Positions 8,296 to 14,584 of a DNA stretch of 64,000 bases are shown piece by piece. The notes beneath the pieces were generated by a model that saw only the letters and a list, made by a program, of their open reading frames with translations, ran no database searches and was not told where the DNA came from. Origin of the DNA: DAIOGN01 sp036745245 (GTDB lineage Bacteria; Zixibacteria; MSB-5A5; JAUVRN01); the NCBI GenBank assembly GCA_036745245.1, contig DAIOGN010000002.1, positions 10,834 through 74,833 of the forward strand, given 5' to 3'. Each line of letters starts with the position of its first letter. Position 1 is the stretch's first letter. The position numbers and the translations under genes were made by a program.

Positions 8296-10131
8296 TCACT
8301 TAAGTAGCAGAGCTTTGCGAGTCACCTGCATGCCATCTACCTGCAATCTTATCATGTAGGGCCCGCTGGCCACTGGCCCGCCGTCCGAATCCACGCCGCA
8401 CCAGAGCGCACGATACTCGCCGGGCGGAAGTGTCCCGCTCACTAGTGTAATGACGTTTCTCCCGAGAAGATCGAGAATTGTAAGCTGGGTCCTCACAGGA
8501 TTGCTTCTTTGGCCAGCAGCGATTGAAAAGCGAATTACGGTCGATCCGTTAAAGGGGTTTGGCACGTTTGGGTAGAGTACGAATTCATCTGGCAGGACAG
8601 CGTCGTCGAATACCCCCGTGGCGGATGCAAACAGTGCTTCAGAGAGGTCGCTCGCATTGCCTTGGGAGTCGAGCGATCGCAGTCGGTAGTAATATGATCG
8701 CCCGGGTGCGATCGACGAATCGAAGTACTGTGTATCCGCTGACGTACTCGAAAGAAGCAGGGATGGCAGGGGATTCGTGAATGGCAACGAGTCGCGATAG
8801 AGCTCATAGCGTTCGAAGTCCGCTTCACAGTGCCCTGACCACTGCAAGAAGATGCCTGTATCTGAACCTGTCGCCTTTGAATTCCCGGGCACCCCAGGAG
8901 GCAAGTCCAAGTATGAATAGCTGATTCCGAGCACACCGCCGCAGGGACCAATATCGGATCGGCTCCCGTCTAGGTCTTTCAGGAGTGTATCCCCGGCATC
9001 GATGGCGGGAGAGAATGCTTGTAGAAGATAATCGTTGGTGTCCTGAAACATCGGGCAGGCCAGGATACAGCCGCTGGAGATTCGGGCCGCCGTATCAACC
9101 CACAACTCGTTTTGCCAGAATAGATTGAAGCCAACGCTTCCTGGAGTGGTCGCAACCGAGTCGTACTGCAAATCGAGGATGGTCCCAATGACCATGTTAT
9201 TAGTAATCCGAATGTCACCTCCGAACGAGCTAATGCCGCGATCTGCTCCGACACACAGGTTGTTTTCTATTCGCCCAGTCGTGGGGAATCCATGGGCTTG
9301 GTTGTTTATCCAAATGCCACCAGCATGAGCACTTGGCGGAGAAATGAGAATGTTGTTTCTCACGTCGATGATCGAGGGTTTATAGAGGTCAATGAGTTGA
9401 CCAGCACTCCTGACAGTTCTGTAGAATTCGTTGCCGGTGATTCGCGCTGACTTCAACGCTTGGTCGATAGGCGAGCCAATAGAGGAATTGTTGACGTAGA
9501 AGACGTTGTTCCGAATGTCCGATGACGCCCCGAATAGGTAGACCGCTTCATGAAAGTGAGAGAATTCGTTGGCTACGATGCTGACTCTCTTGGTGGTATC
9601 GACCTCATCGGTAGACACTAGGTAAATCGCCCATTCTACATTGACTATGCGATTGTCACGAACAATTGCTCCGACGTCTGACTCGCCCAAGATGGCTCGG
9701 GGCAGCGCGTATCTCAGTTCATCAACGGGAACCGTATCGACGACAACACCGTCGAGATGGAACCCTTCCACGAGACTACCATCGCTAAGTGTTATGAGGT
9801 AGTTGCCTGTTCCACTGAATAGGAGTCGTGTGTTGTCTCTTCCTGCGCCTACGAAGCTCATTCCACGTTTCAACTGCAATTGCGAGTTCCAATAGCTGCC
9901 AGGTCCTACCAAGACGGTATCGTCCTCCTCTGCCGCCCCCAGCGCTAGAGGTATCGAATCGGTTGCTGTCTCCCACGTCGTGTACGGAGGGGTGCTTGTT
10001 CCTGCCTTGGACACGTAGTGCGTGTCAGCTTCACATCCAACAGAATGGCAAAGCGCTATTTCGAAGGCGAAGAACGAAGCACACAACCACTTTACCATGA
10101 ACGGCCACGCACGGGCGGACCTCTTAAGCAT
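8296..10131 (-). CDS. Secreted right-handed beta-helix protein with FnIII and C-terminal sorting/FlgD-like domain
   Basis: A 611-residue protein. Start at ATG 10131 is supported by AGGAGG six bases upstream. A signal peptide covers about the first 38 residues. The N-terminal two thirds is a parallel beta-helix of the pectate-lyase/copper-binding NosD type (repeated ..I.NN.I. and .ITGNEF turns, opening with HYVSKAGTSTPPYTTWETA and ending YLLQAFSPAIDAGD). A fibronectin-III domain follows (FERYELYRDS, YYYRLRSLDSQGN). The last 80 residues carry PNVPNPFNGST and end in a SGPYMIRLQ strand, the PNPFNP-type C-terminal domain seen in type IX-like sorting and FlgD_ig families. Probably surface-exposed; the substrate is unknown. 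Confidence 0.8.
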   Translation of the reverse strand: MLKRSARAWPFMVKWLCASFFAFEIALCHSVGCEADTHYVSKAGTSTPPYTTWETATDSIPLALGAAEEDDTVLVGPGSYWNSQLQLKRGMSFVGAGRDNTRLLFSGTGNYLITLSDGSLVEGFHLDGVVVDTVPVDELRYALPRAILGESDVGAIVRDNRIVNVEWAIYLVSTDEVDTTKRVSIVANEFSHFHEAVYLFGASSDIRNNVFYVNNSSIGSPIDQALKSARITGNEFYRTVRSAGQLIDLYKPSIIDVRNNILISPPSAHAGGIWINNQAHGFPTTGRIENNLCVGADRGISSFGGDIRITNNMVIGTILDLQYDSVATTPGSVGFNLFWQNELWVDTAARISSGCILACPMFQDTNDYLLQAFSPAIDAGDTLLKDLDGSRSDIGPCGGVLGISYSYLDLPPGVPGNSKATGSDTGIFLQWSGHCEADFERYELYRDSLPFTNPLPSLLLSSTSADTQYFDSSIAPGRSYYYRLRSLDSQGNASDLSEALFASATGVFDDAVLPDEFVLYPNVPNPFNGSTVIRFSIAAGQRSNPVRTQLTILDLLGRNVITLVSGTLPPGEYRALWCGVDSDGGPVASGPYMIRLQVDGMQVTRKALLLK

Positions 10132-10489
10132 CGGCAGCCTCCTATTGGCGTCGCCGTAAGTAGAAGTTACAAACAAATATCACAATATGTGAGGCTCGTA
10201 TCAACTAAAGTGTTTGCAGTCCGAATTGCGGGGTGTGCGCATCACATTTGGGCGGTTACTTACCGTTCTTGATCGTTGAATTACCGGACAGCAAGGGGGT
10301 AGGCGCCTCGTCATCGTGAAGCTGGCCATTTAGCCTCCTTCACGAGCAGTCTCTTTCCATTTCCAATTCCCTGTGCTATTGTTCCCCGATCTCCCAAATA
10401 TGTTATTGTGAAACAACACCTTACCCCAACATCAACCATTCCGGTCCCGAGCCTCCCCGTTCCCCCCGCCCGAAGGGCGGGGTCAAGAA
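10132..10489. other. AT-richer intergenic region with a GC hairpin
   Basis: This 358 bp stretch holds the likely promoter of the minus-strand beta-helix gene and is noticeably richer in A+T than its surroundings. At 10464-10482, CCCCGCCC and GGGCGGGG form an 8-bp stem with a 3-nt loop directly outside the insertion element end. No T run follows, so it is a REP-like or recombination-associated palindrome at best. No gene seen. Confidence 0.4.
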
Positions 10490-10492
10490 TGT

Positions 10493-10545
10493 GTGCTTTC
10501 GGACACAAGGTTTACACTTCCTTCCGAGCAGATGGCTTACAGTTG
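10493..10545 (+). repeat. Left terminal inverted repeat of the IS481-type element
   Basis: The segment contains TTTACACTTCCTTCCGAGCA and GGCTTACAGTTGTTAGG, which align, with one or two gaps, to the reverse complement of 11769-11823. The left copy has diverged more from the motif than the right. Confidence 0.6.
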
Positions 10546-10561
10546 TTAGGTTAACCATACT

Positions 10562-11746
10562 TTAGAAGGCCTTGTCAAGCTTCATCCCAAAGGGATCCTC
10601 TTTGGGTGCGAACTTTCGGCTCGGTTCATCCAGGAAGCCGATTTCGTAGTCCATGAAGGTCACGGACCAGACCTGGTCTTCGACTTCTGTAAGCCCCACG
10701 GGTTGATCGGCAAAGGCTCGGCTGACATGGATCTTCGCCCGGCTCAGGCAGACCCGGCCACAATTGGATATGGTCATGGTCTTCTCGTGACCCGGATAGG
10801 TCAGTGGCGATAGCCCTTTGTACTTCCGCGCCGACGGTGTGTAGAGATCCGCGGGACTCTTCATCTCCAGCGCCTGATGAGGGCGTTCGTGATTGTATTC
10901 GTCCATGAACCGGTAGAATCGGTCCTGCTGCTGCAATAGATTGTCCCCTGGGGGTCGGGTGGCCTCCAACTTCAGCGTGCGGTGCATCCGTTCATGACGT
11001 CCGTTCTGCTGGGGATTACCGGGGCGGATCCGCTCGAGCTTGATTCCCAATCGTATCCACCACACGGACAGTTTGGTGAGTCCCCACAGGGAGTTGCCAC
11101 TGGCAAAGGGGATGCCGTTATCACTACGGATGGCGCTAGGCAGTCCGTAAGCTCCGAAGGCCTCCTCAAACACGGAATAGCTGGCGTTCTCTTCAGTGCC
11201 CGCCAGGGCCTCGCAGCTGATCAGGTATCGACTCTGGAAGTCCGTGATGGTCAGAGGAAAGCAATACGCATTGTTCCTCATCTGGAACTGACCCTTGAAG
11301 TCCACGCACCAGAGGTCGTTCGGCTGCCGGGGGGTGGAGAGGTAGCTGGCGACCGCGCTGAACTTGGGCCGGCGCGTCTTCCGCTTCACCAAATCATGCC
11401 GGTCCAGGATGCAGTGAATGGTGCTGATGGACGGCAGCCGCACCTGGGGATGCCTTCGCATCACCAACTCCCGGATCTTCGGAGCTCCCCAGTGAGGCCT
11501 CTCCTTCTTCAGACGGAGGATGATCTGCTCCACATCGAAGGAGGTCTGGTTCGGATGCGCGTGGGGAGCTCGACTCCGAAACTTGATGCCCGTAGCGCCC
11601 TGTTCCTGATACCACTTCCAGATCTTGTGGCCCGTGACTCGCGAAATCCCGAACTCCCGGCACAAAGGTGCCATCTTCTCGCCGGCCAGGATCCGACCCA
11701 CAAACTTCAGTCGCTCATCCATGACACTGGTCTCCTTCCAAGGCAT
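10562..11746 (-). CDS. IS481-family transposase
   Basis: A 394-residue transposase starting MPWKETSVMDERLKFVGRIL at ATG 11746. A helix-turn-helix (MAPLCREFGISRVTGHKIW) is followed by a second helical segment and then the rve/integrase catalytic core with the acidic triad visible in DLWCVDFKGQF, IRSDNGIPF and NGRHERMHRTLK. The C-terminus is the usual Arg-rich DNA-binding tail, with PHQALEMKSPADLYTPSARK. There are no internal stops or frameshifts, so it may be active. An in-frame extension to 11863 would read through the terminal repeat and the tRNA end and is not credible. Confidence 0.9.
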   Translation of the reverse strand: MPWKETSVMDERLKFVGRILAGEKMAPLCREFGISRVTGHKIWKWYQEQGATGIKFRSRAPHAHPNQTSFDVEQIILRLKKERPHWGAPKIRELVMRRHPQVRLPSISTIHCILDRHDLVKRKTRRPKFSAVASYLSTPRQPNDLWCVDFKGQFQMRNNAYCFPLTITDFQSRYLISCEALAGTEENASYSVFEEAFGAYGLPSAIRSDNGIPFASGNSLWGLTKLSVWWIRLGIKLERIRPGNPQQNGRHERMHRTLKLEATRPPGDNLLQQQDRFYRFMDEYNHERPHQALEMKSPADLYTPSARKYKGLSPLTYPGHEKTMTISNCGRVCLSRAKIHVSRAFADQPVGLTEVEDQVWSVTFMDYEIGFLDEPSRKFAPKEDPFGMKLDKAF

Positions 11747-11768
11747 AGGCCTCCTCCTGAGGTAATGC

Positions 11769-11823
11769 CCTAAAGTGTAAACCATGTGCCCGGAATGAAG
11801 TGTAAAGGATGTGCCCGGAATGT
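11769..11823 (-). repeat. Right terminal inverted repeat with an internal 25-bp direct duplication
   Basis: On the plus strand, agtgtaaaccatgtgcccgg (11774 on) is followed 25 bp later by agtgtaaaggatgtgcccgg. The two copies differ in two bases and each ends gaatg. The whole segment is the inverted counterpart of the left end. Confidence 0.65.
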
Positions 11824-11833
11824 ACCAGTATAG

Positions 11834-11907
11834 TAGCGGCGCAGGGATTCGAACCCCGGACAAGCGGATTATGATTCCGCTGCTCTAACCAGCTGAGCTA
11901 CGCCGCC
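11834..11907 (-). tRNA. tRNA-Met (anticodon CAT)
   Basis: The minus strand folds as a full cloverleaf: acceptor GGCGGCG with CGCCGCT (first pair G.T), D arm GCTC...GAGC, anticodon stem GCGGA/TCCGC with loop ATCATAA giving CAT (11873-11871), and T arm CGGGG-TTCGAAT-CCCTG. CCA is not encoded. By overall sequence it resembles elongator tRNA-Met. A lysidine-modified tRNA-Ile (CAT) cannot be excluded from sequence alone. Initiator features (three GC pairs in the anticodon stem, unpaired 1-72) are absent. Confidence 0.9.
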
Positions 11908-11951
11908 ACGTGAATTGCAAGGGCCATAAAATAGGCGAAAACAGATATCCG

Positions 11952-12308
11952 TCAACGGGTATTGGGCGGCCCGGAGCGGGGCTTTGATGCCCGGATGCTT
12001 CCCTTCGGTTTGAAGCGGACTTCCACTCTCTGGCCCAGCACGAAGCCTATCCGCTGCAGCATTCGCAGCGAGTGGCCGCCATAATCGTTGTCCTCGAGGC
12101 GGCAGATGACAGAGGCCGTCGTGCCCAGCCGTGCGGCCAGTTGGCGCTGGGTAAGCCCGAAACGAGTGCGAAGCTGGTACACTTCGCGCGCGACCCTGGC
12201 ATTCAGTATCTCCTGCTCCAGTTCGGCCATTCGATCGGCACGCCCTTCAAAGTACAGCAAGTCAATGATCTTCAGGGCATCCCGCGTCTTCCTGACCTTT
12301 GCTGTCAT
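11952..12308 (-). CDS. HigA-like XRE-family antitoxin
   Basis: A 118-residue protein with a Cro/C1-type helix-turn-helix in its second half (FGLTQRQLAARLGTTASVIC then RLEDNDYGGHSLRML), preceded by a helical region ending YQLRTR. It overlaps the upstream toxin frame by 4 bp (ATGA), the classic toxin-first HigBA order. Antitoxins of this group bind and inhibit the RelE-fold toxin and repress the operon promoter; a matching palindrome is present upstream. The basic, disordered C-terminal tail (RFKPKGSIRASKPRSG) is unremarkable. Confidence 0.85.
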   Translation of the reverse strand: MTAKVRKTRDALKIIDLLYFEGRADRMAELEQEILNARVAREVYQLRTRFGLTQRQLAARLGTTASVICRLEDNDYGGHSLRMLQRIGFVLGQRVEVRFKPKGSIRASKPRSGPPNTR

Positions 12309-12681
12309 GGAATCCCCACCACATGGATGTGGCGCATTGGCGCCCGGGCAAACTTCCTCGAGCGAGCCACCGCGAGCCGGAACTCAGCTGCGGGAACTCG
12401 TGACTCTCCTTTCGCAAAAGCCGACAGCAGCAGCACCACTTCACGACCATGGAAACAGTAGAGAATGCGGTATCGTTGTCCAGCACGCAGAATGCGAAGC
12501 TCGTATACGCCTTCTCCCAAATAGTCCGATTCAGGCCTTCTCATGTGATGACCCAGTTCCTGTAGTAATGCCAGCCGAGCCCTGCACTTGATCAGCACCC
12601 GAGGCTCAGGGAACCGAGCCAACGCAGTACGGGCACGGTTCCGTCGTCATCACGGTAGAAGGCTACCTGAACCTTCGGCAG
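12305..12681 (-). CDS. HigB-like RelE-fold toxin, apparently frameshifted
   Basis: The long open part (12305-12622, 105 residues from a TTG) gives PRVLIKCRARLALLQELGHH, EGVYELRILRAGQRYRILY and FAKGESRVPAAE, the phage Gp49-like/HigB RelE fold. The first strand is missing from it, but a different frame just upstream (12681 to 12596) reads VQVAFYRDDGTVPVLRWLGS, the expected N-terminus. The frames join perfectly if the CCC run at 12611-12609 had one more C. With that base the spacing from the conserved W to KC matches the family. No ATG/GTG/TTG precedes the N-terminal segment; only CTG at 12681 behind GGGAGAG does. Either a base-call error, or an inactivated toxin kept with its antitoxin. Confidence 0.75.
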
Positions 12682-12692
12682 AGGCTCTCCCG

Positions 12693-12721
12693 TAGGTTAG
12701 CAATATTGCGAACAATGTCAA
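12693..12721 (-). promoter_or_regulatory. higBA promoter with palindromic operator
   Basis: TTGACA (12721-12716) is a perfect -35. After 16 bp comes TAACCT preceded by TGC, a weak extended -10. Between them lies a dyad, GTT.GCAATATTGC.AAC at 12696-12713, whose 10-bp core is a perfect palindrome. Its place across the spacer is what one expects for autorepression by the XRE antitoxin. Confidence 0.6.
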
Positions 12722-12728
12722 GCAGAGC

Positions 12729-13028
12729 TTGCATCTCCATTGGCTTGTTCAACTAAATGGAGTCGGTGAAGCCTGCGAATGCTACGTGGCTCTCACGGGT
12801 GACGTGAGCGCGTCGGGATCGCTCACCTCGGCCGACGTCATCGCCATGGTGAACTTCGTGTTCAAGGCGGGGTTGCCCTTCAGCCCGTGTGAGGCGGCAG
12901 GCGATGTGAACTGCACGGGGCAGGTGACGTCTGCGGACATCATCTTCATGGTGAATGCAGTGTTCAAGGGTGGACCGGCCTCCTGCAACGTCTGCGCGCT
13001 CATCCCGTCACAGTGGGTCTGTCCGTGA
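12729..13028 (+). pseudogene. Orphan dockerin module, remnant of a larger gene
   Basis: About 80 residues of intact two-repeat dockerin (GDVSASGSLTSADVIAMVNF, then GDVNCTGQVTSADII) ending in CALIPSQWVCP, almost the same tail as the neighbouring dockerin gene (CSLIPGTWSCP). There is no signal peptide, no upstream domain and no plausible start; the frame opens only at a TTG within the higBA promoter region. It is best read as the 3' end of a gene whose 5' part was replaced when the toxin-antitoxin module arrived, or by recombination between dockerin genes. Confidence 0.65.
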
Positions 13029-13247
13029 GGGTCCGCACAACACGGTCTCTCTAAGGCCCTTCGAACATACCGATCGCCGCCTCGGGGACCTTGGAAACGG
13101 GCTCCTGGGGCCTTATCCTGCGCACTGAGCCCGACCCCAGGGTGCGGGCCGGGGCCACCCCAGCCCTGTCTGAAATCCGGCTCGGCCGGCCGGCCTGGGG
13201 CCATGGCGCTGGGCCCCCTGCGAGCCGATACACTAGAGGTGGCTAAC

Positions 13248-14579
13248 ATGATTCGAACGATCGTCGCGGTGTGCACCCTCTCGCTCTTCGGTTGGGGGTC
13301 TGCCCATGCTCAGCTCGACGTATCCGTCGACACGCTCACCGTGATCGAGTCCACGACGATTTCCTACCAGGGTCTGGTGGTGGACTACTTCCTCGTCGAT
13401 CTCGGCGACGCTGCAATAATCTTCATTGAGGACTCGGCCTTCGTCAAGATGCTGGGCTTCATCGAAGGCGTCGATACGATGTTGCTCCCGGAGGCCACCG
13501 TCTGGATGAGGACCAGTGGTGCGCAGGTGGGAGACAGCTGGGCGGGGGTCTTGCCGTTGGACCAGATGATCTTCACCCAGGAGGAGATCGTCGGCACCAA
13601 AATGGTCACCGTGGGCGCGGGCACCTTCCTGGTGTTCGACATCGGCGTGTGGGATCTCGACGGTCAGTACCTGGGCGAGAAGTGGTACTCCGACGGAATT
13701 GGATTGGTCGGCTGGGACATCAACATCTGCAACGAGACGCACGATCTCCAGGTTCTGGAGTTTGACCTCTCCGGTGCGGGGTTCTGGCCCCACGCCTTTG
13801 GTGACACCTGGATTTACGACGAACGTACGAATCGGACCTGGGTCACTGCACCTGTGGCCTCGATCGTCGTGGACGGTTCAATGTCCGACTGGGTAGGCGT
13901 CTCGCCGGTCGTTCAGGACTCACCGGGCGACGACACGTCCATCTGGCCCGGCTCCGACATCAGCGATCTGTTCGCAGCAGTGAACAATGACACGCTGTAC
14001 ATGGCAGCCACCTTCTGGGACGGCGCGCCCGACACGGGCTTCGCCTCCGGTTATCCTTTCGCATATTCGTTCGTGTTTGATGACGAAGGATTCGGTACGC
14101 TGTGGGGCTACTCGGTGGCGTACGAACCTGAGCCCGTCTCGGAATGGTATGTCTCAGGCCTCAACCTGTCCGTGGCGGGCGCGAGGGCGGCCGTGGGTGA
14201 AGCCGTGGAAATGGCTGTGCCCATTTCGAGCCTCGGCTTCTTCACTTTCGAAATCCCGAATTTTCTCTTTGCCGTGGACTCGAGCTACGCCGACGTCACC
14301 TGTTACCATCGGGTGCGGCTGGAGCCGAGCTGCTCCATCACCCTGACCGGTGATGTGAACATTAACGGTGCCATTTCGTCGTCGGACATCATCACCCTGG
14401 TGAACTATGTATTCAAGGCGGGGCCGACACCGCTTCCGTGCCTGGCCGCAGGCGACGTGAACTGCAACGGCGCAGTCAGTTCGTCCGATATCATTTACAT
14501 TGTGAACCGCGTGTTCAAGGCCGGGCCCGAGCCCTGCGACGCCTGCTCCCTGATTCCCGGCACCTGGAGCTGCCCGTAA
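13248..14579 (+). CDS. Secreted protein with CBM9/DOMON-like domain and C-terminal dockerin
   Basis: A 443-residue protein from ATG 13248 with a signal peptide ending SAHA-QL. Residues about 20-210 are a beta-rich region I do not recognise. Residues about 215-365 resemble the CBM9-like/DOMON sandwich often found on surface proteins (IVVDGSMSDWVGVSPVVQDS, LFAAVNNDTLYMAATFWDG, WYVSGLNLSVAG). The last 70 residues form a two-repeat dockerin (GDVNINGAISSSDIITLVN, GDVNCNGAVSSSDIIYIVN) with the CSLIPGTWSCP tail. It ends 5 bp from the convergent spermidine-synthase-like gene. It may bind a glycan or haem-like ligand via the central domain; that is inference. Confidence 0.8.
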   Translation: MIRTIVAVCTLSLFGWGSAHAQLDVSVDTLTVIESTTISYQGLVVDYFLVDLGDAAIIFIEDSAFVKMLGFIEGVDTMLLPEATVWMRTSGAQVGDSWAGVLPLDQMIFTQEEIVGTKMVTVGAGTFLVFDIGVWDLDGQYLGEKWYSDGIGLVGWDINICNETHDLQVLEFDLSGAGFWPHAFGDTWIYDERTNRTWVTAPVASIVVDGSMSDWVGVSPVVQDSPGDDTSIWPGSDISDLFAAVNNDTLYMAATFWDGAPDTGFASGYPFAYSFVFDDEGFGTLWGYSVAYEPEPVSEWYVSGLNLSVAGARAAVGEAVEMAVPISSLGFFTFEIPNFLFAVDSSYADVTCYHRVRLEPSCSITLTGDVNINGAISSSDIITLVNYVFKAGPTPLPCLAAGDVNCNGAVSSSDIIYIVNRVFKAGPEPCDACSLIPGTWSCP

Positions 14580-14584
14580 CGGAG

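Larger units (their letters stand above)
10490..11823 (-). mobile_element. IS481-family insertion sequence, apparently complete
   Basis: The element consists of one intact DDE transposase gene bounded by imperfect inverted repeats of roughly 50 bp (10493-10545 and 11769-11823). Each end carries two copies of a motif around TTTACACTTC.TTCCGGGCACAT. The right end lies 11 bp from the 3' end of the tRNA-Met gene. I could not settle a target duplication by eye. Confidence 0.75.

Noticed and set aside
10464..10482. GC hairpin beside the IS481-type element as a terminator
   Set aside because: No T run on either strand, so termination is not supported; kept only as a note.
11747..11863. Longer transposase start upstream of ATG 11746
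   Set aside because: It would translate the terminal repeat and part of the tRNA gene.
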